A stretch of DNA of 52,786 nucleotides from Desulfoluna spongiiphila (lineage in GTDB: Bacteria > Desulfobacterota > Desulfobacteria > Desulfobacterales > Desulfolunaceae): the NCBI RefSeq assembly GCF_900101345.1, contig NZ_FMUX01000030.1, positions 1 through 52,786 on the forward strand. The letters run 5' to 3'. Each line of letters starts with the position of its first letter. Positions within the stretch are counted from its first letter, which is position 1. Below are positions 1 through 8,945 of this stretch, one piece after another. Both the position numbers and the translations under genes were made by a program. The notes beneath the pieces were generated by a model that saw nothing but the letters and a program-made list of their open reading frames with translations, was not told where the DNA came from and searched no databases.

Positions 1-127
1 TCAGTACAGTTAATGCTCCCATTTACGTGAGTTGGACAGCAGGCAAAATAATGGGACCTGTTTTTCAAGAATTGAACAACATCTACTAATCACAGGGGCC
101 TCTCGAAGAAAATTATTCTTTGAGAGG

Positions 128-145
128 CTATTTTGGACAGTAGTG
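128..145 (-). mobile_element. possible insertion-sequence end
   Basis: Read on the minus strand, this 18-nt stretch matches the stretch just before the IS4-type transposase at the right edge of the window (52487-52504) at 16 of 18 positions, including the 12-mer tgtccaaaatag. It lies where methyltransferase homology in the adjacent remnant stops, so it may be the end of an element whose body lies left of the window. A short inverted repeat (about 98-127) sits just beyond it. No transposase is visible here, so this is inferred from the shared end sequence only. Confidence 0.4.
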
Positions 146-564
146 ACCCAAAATGTGTTATTGAAGCAAATAGCGCTGTAAAAATTAGCTTTCCACCCGG
201 TTTGAGCAAGCCGTAAATTCATCAAATGCCAGGGTGGTGTCAGGTACATAATCAAACTCTTCGCTACATAGAATGCCATCATAAGAGTCGTTCGGTTCCT
301 GGATATGGGTAATATCCCAAACCAAGTCAATTTGAATGGTATTCCACTGCCCCATTTTCATGCTCTTTCCGTATCCCACACCTCCGTACTGCCAAAAATC
401 TTGAGAAACATATGACCGGTGATTGCAGTGGTTCCGATTGGACAATTTCCCGGCCCCCGCATCAAGAATCATCCGCCATAAAACAAATCTGAAAGGATTT
501 TCTGAAACCAGGCCTGACGGTTTTCTTCATTAGCATTTTTATAATGCATATGAATATTAACCAT
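138..564 (-). pseudogene. class I SAM-dependent methyltransferase remnant
   Basis: Pieces of one methyltransferase appear in order but in different frames. From the ATG at 564, one frame reads a start containing NANEENRQAWFQKILSDL. A second frame then carries the SAM-binding motif MILDAGAG and an acidic stretch (DGILCSEEFDYVPDTTLAFDEF). A third frame continues with LLKPGGKLIFTALFASITHF. At least two indels are needed to join them, one near 475-490 and one near 222. After THF the family similarity ends, close to a possible IS end at 128-145. The gene is last in the polysaccharide operon and downstream of the DUF268 gene. It cannot make a full protein as read, and sequencing error alone is unlikely to explain two frameshifts plus a lost C-terminus. 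Confidence 0.75.
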
Positions 565-572
565 TTATTGAT

Positions 573-1352
573 TCAGCATAATTTAACAAAAGTAAAAATT
601 CCCAATGCGTAACGCTGACAAGCCAAATCAGCAAGACAAACTTCATCAAATGACACTTCATCAACCTGATCACCTCCCCTGATCACACTCAACCCAATCA
701 GCTTAAGTGAATTCTGTAAGGCCAAGCTTATTATAACGCGCGGATCAAAAACACGGTTGGCATTGAACTCCACACGTTCCTGCCCGATGGGAAGGGAAAG
801 GTAAAAAATACCCTCTACTTGAAGCAAACCCGCCATATTTTCAAGACCGAGTTCAAATCCTTTAGGATTGATCGGGTCCCCATAGCGCCCCAACCCAAAG
901 TGCTCCAAGGCATGTAGACATGAAAGGGAATCGCAATACCCCGTGACTCCTTCCACTGGCATCATAAAATCGACCTGTCTGAATGTTATCCCCGGTATTT
1001 GAGTCGTAATCGGCCTGACATCAAAAACTTCAAGTTTTCGAAAACTGGCTACATGAGCCACAAAACCATCAACACGGGAGCCAATATCGACATGCCTGAT
1101 GGGGTTGGCATCGAAGATCTTCTTGGCCACCAACAAATCCTGCCAAAAATACTCGTTCTTGGTCCCCCCACCTTCTTCATACCAATCATGCAGACATGGG
1201 ACAACTTCCAGAGGCCCCGTATATTCTGATCGAAATCTGACAAAATTAAGTACATATTTAGGTAACCCTCGGCAAAAAAGAAGAGTAAGCCTCAAATCGA
1301 TCCCAACCTGTGTTGCCAAAAAAAAATAGGCCTTGAGAAACTTTCTTTTCAT
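573..1352 (-). CDS. DUF268 family protein in polysaccharide locus
   Basis: This 259-aa protein resembles the DUF268 family, whose members are often found in polysaccharide clusters and have a methyltransferase-like layout but no established reaction. Visible hallmarks are HVDIGSRVDGFVAH in the middle, then SLHALEHFGLGRYGD-type residues (here SCLHALEHFGLGRYGDP) and FYLSLPIGQERVEFNANRVF. The glycine-rich motif after the first strand resembles a SAM-binding loop, so a methyltransferase-like role is plausible but unproven. The start at 1352 is chosen because AGGAG lies 8 nt upstream; a GTG at 1361 would add three residues. It follows the GT2 gene directly, so the two are very probably co-transcribed. 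A short hydrophobic stretch near the N-terminus could associate with the membrane. Confidence 0.75.
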   Translation of the reverse strand: MKRKFLKAYFFLATQVGIDLRLTLLFCRGLPKYVLNFVRFRSEYTGPLEVVPCLHDWYEEGGGTKNEYFWQDLLVAKKIFDANPIRHVDIGSRVDGFVAHVASFRKLEVFDVRPITTQIPGITFRQVDFMMPVEGVTGYCDSLSCLHALEHFGLGRYGDPINPKGFELGLENMAGLLQVEGIFYLSLPIGQERVEFNANRVFDPRVIISLALQNSLKLIGLSVIRGGDQVDEVSFDEVCLADLACQRYALGIFTFVKLC

Positions 1353-1363
1353 TTTCAACACTC

Positions 1364-2599
1364 CTAGTAGGATCGATATAGTTTCTTCAACTCGTACAGT
1401 AAAAAATTACGAATGTTAACAACAAACCTTTGAACGGGGTTTTGGCTATCCTTTTGAATTACTTCAGATTGCATCGAACCTGCCAACCTGCATGCATCAT
1501 ATATATTATTCACCATGTCATTAGGGGCCTTAAACTGCCAAGATCCTAACTGAAATCCCAATCTTTTAGAAATAGTTATTGATGCGGCAGCTCGATCAGG
1601 AATTCGCGTTCGCCCTCCCACCGCCGACACTGTATGAGCAGCTGAACGCAGAATCTCATCAGAGGCATAAGAACACTTCGCATTTCTAACCAATATTTTC
1701 ACATATTTTTTCCATGAGGGTTCAGAAAATTTCAGCAAATGAATATATTTCTTAGCCAAAAGATATTCACCCATGACACACACCGATGGACAAGGCGCCA
1801 TCTTCAGACGGGGATCATACTCTATTAAGTTTTCCGACATAAATTTTGCAAAAGGGGTACCTGCCTCTTTGTCCACTGATCTCACAAACGATGTCCCATT
1901 GCTGTGCCGAGACGCCCCGTTGACTGAAAAAGAATAATTCGTATAGAGATAGTTACCTATAATAGAACTAAGAGCAATTCCCGAAAAAATATCGGGAGAA
2001 ATAGCGTTAAAGAACACTCCATTTACTGACAACTTTTTTATCTTATCCACGAAGCTTTTCCGGACTATCCCATTATAAAGACAGGGTAATTTGGTATACA
2101 TCTCTTGAAAACGAATCACCTTTTTAAGAGTGCTAAGAGCCCTTACCTTTTTAAGAGCGCTGTCTTCTGTTCCAAACCAAAACAAATTCCTTGAGTTTTC
2201 ATCAATATGATCGGGCCAACAATAGTCTATTTTATGCCAAACCAATGCATTTGTGCGAAACTCGACTATAATACCCATCGCTTTTGCTAAAGCGCCAGAA
2301 ACAAAGCCATCGTCATCGCCGATATAAGTTACAAAATCACCTTTCACATGACCTAATGCAAACTCCCAATTTTCAGACATACTGACACGCCTGCCTGTAT
2401 TAATGTAGCGAATCCGAGAATCTGAAAAAGATTCAACAACTTCTTTTGTATTATCGTTGCTATCGTTATCACTTATTATAAATTCACAAAACTGATAGTC
2501 CTGGTCCACTAAAGTTTTAATGGTATAAAAAAGTGTATCGGATCGCTCCCTTGTTGGCACAACCACAGACAACTTAGGCGCTAAAATTTCTTTTGACAT
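1364..2599 (-). CDS. family 2 glycosyltransferase
   Basis: This 411-aa protein begins with the GT-A nucleotide-sugar fold: LSVVVPTRERSDTLFYTI, then ISDNDSNDNTKEVV, and a DXD-type metal/nucleotide site in YIGDDDGFV at about residue 95. These are typical of GT2 enzymes that add one sugar to a lipid-linked glycan on the cytoplasmic face of the inner membrane. The C-terminal 200 residues are not recognised and probably set acceptor specificity. Donor and linkage cannot be read from sequence. The ATG at 2599 has AAGGAAGGG just upstream. A 273-bp inserted element lies between this gene and the upstream flippase gene, so transcription from the upstream operon has to cross it. Confidence 0.88.
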   Translation of the reverse strand: MSKEILAPKLSVVVPTRERSDTLFYTIKTLVDQDYQFCEFIISDNDSNDNTKEVVESFSDSRIRYINTGRRVSMSENWEFALGHVKGDFVTYIGDDDGFVSGALAKAMGIIVEFRTNALVWHKIDYCWPDHIDENSRNLFWFGTEDSALKKVRALSTLKKVIRFQEMYTKLPCLYNGIVRKSFVDKIKKLSVNGVFFNAISPDIFSGIALSSIIGNYLYTNYSFSVNGASRHSNGTSFVRSVDKEAGTPFAKFMSENLIEYDPRLKMAPCPSVCVMGEYLLAKKYIHLLKFSEPSWKKYVKILVRNAKCSYASDEILRSAAHTVSAVGGRTRIPDRAAASITISKRLGFQLGSWQFKAPNDMVNNIYDACRLAGSMQSEVIQKDSQNPVQRFVVNIRNFLLYELKKLYRSY

Positions 2600-2612
2600 T
2601 CACCCTTCCTTT

Positions 2613-2901
2613 TTATTTATGGCTCCTTTCCATTTCGAGTGGGTAAATCTCGGATAGTCCATATAGCTTCGGTACGTTTTGGTTGCACCAGGCCTGCCAT
2701 GGCAGGCATACGGAGGCATAAACTCTTAGCCACCAAAGACGGCAGACACCTGCAGCAGTCAAGGCTGCGCAGCACCGGCGTATCCCGGCTTGGCCTTGAC
2801 AGCAAGGGGGGCTGACGTAGCATGGGGCGGAGAGTTTTTCACTCCACAAGCGTTTTGGAAGGACATTCTACCCACTCAAATCGTGAAAGAGCCTTATTTA
2901 T
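2613..2901. mobile_element. MITE-like element with 8-bp target duplication
   Basis: A 273-bp segment (2621-2893) is bounded by imperfect inverted repeats of about 25 bp: ggctc...tttcgagtgggta on the left, and its near complement tacccactcaaatcg...gagcc on the right. Both sides are flanked by the identical octamer ttatttat (2613-2620 and 2894-2901), which is the pattern of a target-site duplication. The interior is GC-richer than the AT-rich host locus and has no convincing gene. It is therefore a non-autonomous transposable element that entered between wzx and the GT2 gene. Eight-bp duplications occur in several IS families; the parent family is not determined. Confidence 0.85.
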
Positions 2902-2914
2902 GTACCTTGGTGAG

Positions 2915-4462
2915 TCACACACATTTCACAGTCCTATACGAGAGTCGTTGCACTATCCATCTTCTGGTTTCCGGGGTAACCCATGCTGCAAACCCGAAGG
3001 TCAGCAGAGAAACCACAGCGATATAAAACACTACGCCGAGCTGCGACAACGAGTCAGGCATCAAGATCCGGCCACAACCCGCCGTCACGACAGCACACAA
3101 TAGTGGCAGCCCAACATCCCGACCATACCAGTACATTTTTTCATCCGGCAACAGCCGTCGATGCATCAACTGAATGGTAATCAACACGTAGCCACTGTTT
3201 AGGATCACCCAGACACTTGCCCCACCAACAGCACCATAATGTTTGGTCATGAAAAAAATCAGCGGAAACAAGATAATTACTGAAACTAGATTGACGTAAA
3301 AGGCTAATTTAGTCCATCCGTGAGCAAGTTGCAGTGCATAGGGAATATTCATCAACCCATTCAAGGCAGTTCCTGTCACCAACAAACTCACCAACAGATA
3401 CGCTCGTTCTGCCGTTACAACATTCTGCGTCCACAGCAAGAGAAGCTCCCGTGAAAAAAAGGCCAGAACAAAGGCTGCCGGCAAAATCATCAACGACATT
3501 ACTTGGCAACTTCGATGGTAGAGTTCCTTTATAGCGAACTGATCATTAAGGGTAACAAGCTGGGTTAACCGGGGATAAACACCATTGAAGATGGGTCCAA
3601 TAAGGCGAAAAAGACTCAAAGCCACCACTCCCGACAAAGTGTAATAGCCAAACATCTCCAGTGGCAACATGCGACTCAAGATAATCTTATCCATCTGGGT
3701 CAGCAAGGTTGCGAGCAGACTTATACCAAACATACCCACGGCAAATCGCCAAATGCGCCGCAAAACACTGGCTTGAAAGCAAGCCTTACCGCGACTCTTA
3801 GGCATGCTGTACCATAAAGCACCTGCCAGCAGCAAAGTTGTCGTCCCGCTGACCACAATCTGCCAGGAGAAAAATGCTCCAATAGTGGGGGACACCAGCC
3901 AAAGTATCAATACGGCCCCGACGCCTCGCAACGTCGCCATAATGATATTGACAACGTTGAGCAGGACCTGGCCTTGCAACCCCATTAGGCCCCCAGAATA
4001 AAAACTGACCGGCCACTGCAGCCCGGTAGCGATCCCCATGAGAATGACCGCCTCCCGCACCGTCTCTGGAGACAAATGTTCAGCCGTCACCCAGTGCTGT
4101 GAAATATACCCGGACAACAAAACGATAACGACGACGATTGCAACTGCTACCCCCCAGTAGATAAACTCCAAGGTGCGCACCATATTGCGCATTTCCTGTT
4201 CACGCCCAACCTCGGCGGAAAGGCCTGCCATCTCACGATTCAAGGTGGAACTCAAACCCATATCAAGTAAAGCAAACACACCTTGCAAGGTAGCATAAAA
4301 TCCAACGAGTCCGTAAGCCTCTATCCCCGTAAAATGAATATACAAGGGTATAAAAACAAGCGACATGAGGGCCATCCAGATGCTGCCTGCAAAATTGGCA
4401 ATAATATTGCGTTTTATGAGTGAGATAGGGGGCATGGCCCTCGGTTTTATGCCATTGCTCAC
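2915..4462 (-). CDS. wzx: polysaccharide flippase (Wzx-like, MOP superfamily)
   Basis: This 515-aa hydrophobic protein has about 12-14 predicted membrane segments and the N-terminal layout of PST/Wzx exporters (RNIIANFAGSIWMALMSLVF, then YIHFTGIEAYGLVGFYAT). Such proteins move undecaprenyl-linked repeat units across the inner membrane. The start is a GTG at 4462 that overlaps the stop of the CmcI-like gene (GTGA), so translational coupling is likely. It is the only flippase in the visible locus. No Wzy polymerase is recognisable in the window, so polymerisation genes lie outside or the pathway differs. The symbol is by family only. Confidence 0.87.
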   Translation of the reverse strand: MSNGIKPRAMPPISLIKRNIIANFAGSIWMALMSLVFIPLYIHFTGIEAYGLVGFYATLQGVFALLDMGLSSTLNREMAGLSAEVGREQEMRNMVRTLEFIYWGVAVAIVVVIVLLSGYISQHWVTAEHLSPETVREAVILMGIATGLQWPVSFYSGGLMGLQGQVLLNVVNIIMATLRGVGAVLILWLVSPTIGAFFSWQIVVSGTTTLLLAGALWYSMPKSRGKACFQASVLRRIWRFAVGMFGISLLATLLTQMDKIILSRMLPLEMFGYYTLSGVVALSLFRLIGPIFNGVYPRLTQLVTLNDQFAIKELYHRSCQVMSLMILPAAFVLAFFSRELLLLWTQNVVTAERAYLLVSLLVTGTALNGLMNIPYALQLAHGWTKLAFYVNLVSVIILFPLIFFMTKHYGAVGGASVWVILNSGYVLITIQLMHRRLLPDEKMYWYGRDVGLPLLCAVVTAGCGRILMPDSLSQLGVVFYIAVVSLLTFGFAAWVTPETRRWIVQRLSYRTVKCV

Positions 4463-5193
4463 TTAATACACTTCAGATAGCCGTCCGGTGCTACCGTAAT
4501 CAAAAGTTTATTTTGTATTTCCTCGTCAATGACAAATCGATCGTTGTGCTTCAGAAACTCCCATACCGCAGTCTTGGGATTATTGCCCTTGTCCCAAGGG
4601 CGATCAGGAAATGAACCCACCGGCATATCCTCAATAATTGTATCAAAAACTACAAGATAACTGCCCTGGTTAACCAAGGGTGAATATAACTCAAGTTCTT
4701 TGGCCACATGCTCGTGGGAATGCATGGAATCTAAGCAGACCAACACCTTTTTTTTCCCTCTGGCAAATTCTACAACCTGCCGGACAATCTCTTCATCAAT
4801 TGATGATCCCTCGAGCATGGTGATGCGCTTGGACATGGGATGCTTCTCGATCTCCAACCGGTTGTGTTCCCGGATGTCGATATCAAGGCCCAACACCTCG
4901 CCATCACCACCCAACAGTTCCAACATGGACGCTGAAAATATCAGTGATCCACCATGGGCGATACCTGTTTCAATAATCAGATCAGGTTTCACCTGCCATA
5001 TAATTTCCTGCAGGGCCATAATATCCTGAGGATATTGAATGATAGGACGTCCCATCCACGAAAATCCATAAGAATATTCTGCTTTCAAGGTTTCGTTCAA
5101 AAAAGCCTTTGAAGTTTGCTGCAATTCACTGTTATTCACTCGCTCATGAATTCTTTTTTTTCTTTCAGCCTCGAATTTTGAAATTGAGTTCAT
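4459..5193 (-). CDS. cephalosporin hydroxylase (CmcI)-like protein
   Basis: This 244-aa protein matches the CmcI/rhamnosyl O-methyltransferase family, a Rossmann-fold SAM methyltransferase group often mis-named hydroxylase. Motifs include DLIIETGIAHGGSLIFSASM (SAM loop), VLGLDIDIREHNR (acidic strand end), LEGSSIDEEIV, and VLVCLDSMHSHEHVAKEL with an Asp and His cluster that could bind a metal. In polysaccharide loci such genes probably O-methylate a sugar or a sugar substituent; that role is inferred here. It begins one base upstream of the preceding methyltransferase's stop end (5194) and overlaps the flippase start by 4 nt, so it sits within a translationally coupled operon. Confidence 0.8.
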   Translation of the reverse strand: MNSISKFEAERKKRIHERVNNSELQQTSKAFLNETLKAEYSYGFSWMGRPIIQYPQDIMALQEIIWQVKPDLIIETGIAHGGSLIFSASMLELLGGDGEVLGLDIDIREHNRLEIEKHPMSKRITMLEGSSIDEEIVRQVVEFARGKKKVLVCLDSMHSHEHVAKELELYSPLVNQGSYLVVFDTIIEDMPVGSFPDRPWDKGNNPKTAVWEFLKHNDRFVIDEEIQNKLLITVAPDGYLKCIK

Positions 5194-6294
5194 TTAAAGC
5201 ACTCCCAATGTATATAGTTTTACATCATTTTTTCTTGTCATTTTCTTAATCTCATCCAGATAATTTTCATTCATTATCAAAATATTTTCGACCCTCATTC
5301 TGATAATCTCGTCAGGCGAAAAAATCTTATGACCAGTTCCAGAGATGAACCTGTTTTGTTTTTTTTTATTTACATCAATTACGCCTGCAATTAATTCACA
5401 TTCAGGGTCAACAATATTACAAAAAGTAGATCCTTTTGCACCAGCACCCCAAACAAGAACAGGCGCATGTTGTTTGACAAACTTTTTGTACCTATTTATA
5501 CCTTCAAGAAATCCATGTTCAGTCAGGAATAACTCATTTGAATCAGAACAGATCCCATCGCTTTTAAAACTGCTCAAATCTGCTACTATGTATAGATATT
5601 GTCCTCCAAATAAACGCCCTGAATCTATAACGTTAGCAAACATCGAACATAAGGACTTCATCGAAAAATAGTTACAATGCTCATAAAAAATATCCCAAAA
5701 GGCATTTTTATTTATAATCCAATCGATATCAGGTACTTCTATATAAATTAGGCCTTGATGATTGTTGGAAAAGGCAATATCCCTCAAAAATGCTAAAGGG
5801 TGAGATATATGTTCCAATGTATGACGCAAAACAATGAACCCAGCATTAATCGATTGATACTTCGCAGAAAAATAGTCTTTAATAACCCATGGATGATTAC
5901 CCTCATACGCGGGGTCAAACCCAGTGGCATTAATATTCTCACGCCTTAATCGATCGAGGAAGAAACCTTTACCGCACCCAACCTCAACTACACGTGACGA
6001 GCTAACTCCATTTTTTTTTAAGACTAAAAAAACTTCATCTAAATGTAATCTAAAAGAAGAAGAATTAGCTTGCTCATTTTGATAATTTTCATCGTACTCC
6101 ATCTTAGTATCATCAAATGAAGCATTCCAAATAAAGCCGCAATTCCGACAATTGCAAAGCAGTACATCTCCAGACACAGATGATCTTGCATCATCAGGAT
6201 TTCCGTAAACTTTATTTTGAAAAACAGGCATTCCACTTAAATTATATACTTCTACGAGTAGAAATGATCCACAAAGGGGACAACATACATTCAT
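5194..6294 (-). CDS. sugar C-methyltransferase-like protein
   Basis: This 366-aa protein has the three-part layout of NDP-sugar C-methyltransferases. An N-terminal zinc-binding Cys pair (CCPLCG) is followed by another (CNCRNCGF). The SAM domain has VVEVGCGKGFFLDRL and LRHTLEHISHPLAFL. The C-terminal Rossmann-like part has VLVWGAGAKGSTFCNI. It is a distant paralog of the gene at 7171-8397 but more diverged, so it may act on another carbon, another sugar, or as a dedicated methyltransferase. It overlaps the upstream SDR gene by the 4-nt ATGA, which points to a shared mRNA. Substrate is not readable from sequence. Confidence 0.78.
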   Translation of the reverse strand: MNVCCPLCGSFLLVEVYNLSGMPVFQNKVYGNPDDARSSVSGDVLLCNCRNCGFIWNASFDDTKMEYDENYQNEQANSSSFRLHLDEVFLVLKKNGVSSSRVVEVGCGKGFFLDRLRRENINATGFDPAYEGNHPWVIKDYFSAKYQSINAGFIVLRHTLEHISHPLAFLRDIAFSNNHQGLIYIEVPDIDWIINKNAFWDIFYEHCNYFSMKSLCSMFANVIDSGRLFGGQYLYIVADLSSFKSDGICSDSNELFLTEHGFLEGINRYKKFVKQHAPVLVWGAGAKGSTFCNIVDPECELIAGVIDVNKKKQNRFISGTGHKIFSPDEIIRMRVENILIMNENYLDEIKKMTRKNDVKLYTLGVL

Positions 6295-7130
6295 GAAACA
6301 GTCCTTAACTTAGAATTATCACCCCAAAATGCAAATGGCTCATAATCCGGATAGGGATAATACCCCAGATTTAAATTAATTTTTTCCCCTGTATTTCTAA
6401 CGTGATCTTCAACAAGCTTTCTTATCGTTACAGGTTTCCCACTGCAGCAATTGACTATACCGTTTATCTTATTTTGAAGCGATATTTTCACGATGATCCT
6501 GGCAACCTTCTCAACCGGAAGATAATCCCTGATCTGCTCACCTCCGGACATATTAAATACTTCATCCCCATTATCTATGGCTTTATCGAGTTGAGAGAGC
6601 AGTGAAGTCTTACTCTGGCCTTCCCCGTACATATAAAAAAGCCTTACCCACTGAAAAACAAAAGGGTGCTCACAAGCAAGCTGTTCCAAAAATTTCCGCA
6701 ACACATCCTTGGCGAGACCATAGGGATTTGCCGGCTCTGTTGACAGAGTTTCAGACAAACACCCACTTTGCATACCATATTCAAAACAAGTCCCGGCAAC
6801 TACAAGATGTCTCAAACCGCCCTGAATCATTTTTTTTAAAAAATTATAGTGCACAGGGAGATTTGTCTCATAATGAAACAAACCTTTGTAGTTAGGCAAC
6901 CCATCCCATGCCAAATGAATGAGTATATCCGGCTTGGACAGATAATTAAAAAAATCGGTTCGGTCCTCGGAAATATCGCAAGGGATGTAGGATATCCCAT
7001 TATCAATAAGATGTTCTGGAAGATTTTCCGTTCTTCGTGCAGTTGCAACTATCTCGCAATCATAGTTCTTCAACTCATTTATAACATATCTACCTATAAA
7101 ACCCGTTGCCCCGGTCACCAGGATTTTCAT
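6291..7130 (-). CDS. NAD-dependent epimerase/dehydratase (sugar reductase)
   Basis: This 279-aa extended short-chain dehydrogenase starts with the NAD(P)-binding motif TGATGFIGRYV and has the catalytic YxxxK as NPYGLAK near residue 138. Later residues (LPVEKVARIIVKI, IVNCCSGKPVTIRKL) are usual for the family. The family includes C4-ketoreductases and epimerases of nucleotide sugars. Directly downstream of the C-methyltransferase in the CDP-sugar set, a final 4-keto reduction of the branched sugar is the most economical role, but this is inference. At 279 aa it is on the short side. The ATG at 7130 is 40 nt after the upstream stop, and its end overlaps the next start. Confidence 0.8.
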   Translation of the reverse strand: MKILVTGATGFIGRYVINELKNYDCEIVATARRTENLPEHLIDNGISYIPCDISEDRTDFFNYLSKPDILIHLAWDGLPNYKGLFHYETNLPVHYNFLKKMIQGGLRHLVVAGTCFEYGMQSGCLSETLSTEPANPYGLAKDVLRKFLEQLACEHPFVFQWVRLFYMYGEGQSKTSLLSQLDKAIDNGDEVFNMSGGEQIRDYLPVEKVARIIVKISLQNKINGIVNCCSGKPVTIRKLVEDHVRNTGEKINLNLGYYPYPDYEPFAFWGDNSKLRTVS

Positions 7131-7170
7131 TGTTTTTACCCAAAACTGTTATAATGAAGAGGTTAAATCC

Positions 7171-8397
7171 CTACCAGCATCTGAGTTCCGGCACAGCCGT
7201 CACAAACTTGCCGCCCCAATCCCGAATATAGCGAAGCTGATCACTAATCTCATCCCTGATATTCCAAGGCAAGATCAAGACGTAATCAGGGCGTTCGGTT
7301 TTTATCGAATCCTCTGTTACAACGGGGACACGACTTCCTGGAAGATATTTCCCCTGTTTGTGCGGTGAGGCATCCACTACAAAACTGATCAGGTCATTTT
7401 TTATGCCGCAATAATTAAGGAGAGTATTACCCTTAGCGGCGGCTCCATAAGCAACAACCGCGAACCCTGCCCGCTTCTGCTGAATCAAGAATTCCAGCAA
7501 AGCATATTTAATCCGTTCAGCTTTCTGCTGAAACCGGGTATAGAATGACAATTTAGACATCCCCACAGCAATTTCTTTGGACTCAAGATCTACGACTGAA
7601 GGCATGATTATCTTTGAACCGTCACCAGTATGTCTGGCATAAATACGCAGAGAACCACCATGAGTTGAGATTTCCTCAACATCAAAAATCGTCAGATCAT
7701 GTGAATTAAAAATCTGTTGAACTGTATGAAATGCTAGATAGGAAAAATGCTCATGATAAATAGTATCAAACTGATTGTTTTTTACCAGTTGCATTAGGTG
7801 GGGGAATTCCATGGTGATGGTCCCATTTTCTCCCAAAAGTATCTTCATTCCCTCGACAAAATCATTTATATCTGGAACATGAGCCAGAACATTGTTGCCC
7901 AATATCAGATCTGGTTTTTTCCCTCCAGCCACCAACTTTGTCGCCAGTTCAACACCAAAAAATTCAGTGATGGATTCTATGCCTTTTGCTCGGGCAACTG
8001 CAGCTGTATTTTTTGATGGTTCAACCCCAAGGCAGGAAACACCTTTTTCCATAAAATATTGAAGTAGATATCCATCATTTGATGCTATTTCTACGACAAA
8101 AGCATCCATTCCCAGTTCAAGCCTGGATGTTATCATCTCTACGTATAATTTAGCATGGGTTAACCAACTTTTGGAAAAAGATGAAAAATATGCATAGTCT
8201 TGGTTAAATATCTCATCAAACTTTTTATATTCATCGATCTGGACCAAGTGACACTCATGACATACAAACAGTTTCAGTGGGTAAAAATTTTCCGGTTCGT
8301 TGAGCTGTTTTTTTGACAAAAAAGAATTGGATGCAGGTGCATTGACCAAATCGATAAAGGTATGTTCCAATGAAGCATTACAATATCTACAATTCAT
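7171..8397 (-). CDS. NDP-hexose C-methyltransferase (TylC3-type)
   Basis: This 408-aa protein has every landmark of SAM-dependent sugar C-methyltransferases. There is an N-terminal zinc site made of CRYC and CHECHLVQ. The SAM motif is FVVEIASNDGYLLQYF. The central stretch TITMEFPHLMQLVKNNQFD followed by YHEHFSYLAFHTV is the active-site signature. The C-terminal subdomain has VVAYGAAAKGNTLLNYCGI. Characterised relatives methylate C3 of 4-keto-6-deoxy sugars. It lies right after the 3,5-epimerase with a 1-nt TAATG overlap, so a CDP-4-keto-6-deoxyhexose is its likely substrate here. That would make a branched 3-C-methyl sugar. Family assignment is firm; position and donor are inferred. Confidence 0.88.
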   Translation of the reverse strand: MNCRYCNASLEHTFIDLVNAPASNSFLSKKQLNEPENFYPLKLFVCHECHLVQIDEYKKFDEIFNQDYAYFSSFSKSWLTHAKLYVEMITSRLELGMDAFVVEIASNDGYLLQYFMEKGVSCLGVEPSKNTAAVARAKGIESITEFFGVELATKLVAGGKKPDLILGNNVLAHVPDINDFVEGMKILLGENGTITMEFPHLMQLVKNNQFDTIYHEHFSYLAFHTVQQIFNSHDLTIFDVEEISTHGGSLRIYARHTGDGSKIIMPSVVDLESKEIAVGMSKLSFYTRFQQKAERIKYALLEFLIQQKRAGFAVVAYGAAAKGNTLLNYCGIKNDLISFVVDASPHKQGKYLPGSRVPVVTEDSIKTERPDYVLILPWNIRDEISDQLRYIRDWGGKFVTAVPELRCW

Positions 8398-8945
8398 TAC
8401 AAAATCCCCCTAAAACCTTCTTGCAGTAATGGGTGAAGGTTATCCCTCTGGGATATTTCCGTTATCTCTTCAGGCCAGTCAATACCCATCAGGGGATCAT
8501 CATAGCGGAAAGCGCCTTCATGCTCCGGGCTATAGTATTCCGTATGAAAATAAAGCAGCTCGCAATCATCCTCTAATGTCTGAAAACCATGGGCAAAACC
8601 TTCCGGAACATACATCATCTTCATGTTCTGGGCCGATAGAACCGTACCATGCCACTGCAACAGTGTGGGTGAATCTTTCCTCAAATCGACAATGACATCA
8701 AAAACAGCACCGCGACTACACTTAACCATCTTAATCTCTTTTGCCGGAGCATACTGAAAATGCATACCACGTACAGTGCCCTTTTTCCGCGTCAGAGAAT
8801 AATTCACCTGTGTAATCTCTTTAGAGTGCCCTATCTTTTTCAACTCATCCATGCAGACAAGTCGGGCAAACTTACCACGCTTATCCCCATGAGGCTCAGG
8901 TTGAATGATATAAGCCCCAGCCAACCCCAATTCGATAAAAATCAT
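8397..8945 (-). CDS. 4-dehydro-6-deoxyhexose 3,5-epimerase (RfbC-like)
   Basis: This 182-aa cupin-fold enzyme has the RmlC/RfbC signatures: VRGMHFQYAPAKEIKMVKC with the catalytic His region, VIVDLRKDSPT, and YVPEGFAHGFQTLEDDCE with a second His, then TEYYSPEHEG. The length matches the family (about 180). Classic members act on dTDP-4-keto-6-deoxyglucose, but no dTDP-glucose genes (rfbA, rfbB) are present, and this one follows the CDP-glucose 4,6-dehydratase with an ATGA overlap. It therefore probably works on the CDP-linked 4-keto sugar, epimerising C3, C5 or both before C-methylation. Confidence 0.87.
   Translation of the reverse strand: MIFIELGLAGAYIIQPEPHGDKRGKFARLVCMDELKKIGHSKEITQVNYSLTRKKGTVRGMHFQYAPAKEIKMVKCSRGAVFDVIVDLRKDSPTLLQWHGTVLSAQNMKMMYVPEGFAHGFQTLEDDCELLYFHTEYYSPEHEGAFRYDDPLMGIDWPEEITEISQRDNLHPLLQEGFRGIL

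Noticed and set aside
1..330. Plausible small gene at 10-330 (minus)
   Set aside because: Its frame crosses the methyltransferase remnant out of register and has no family features or ribosome site.
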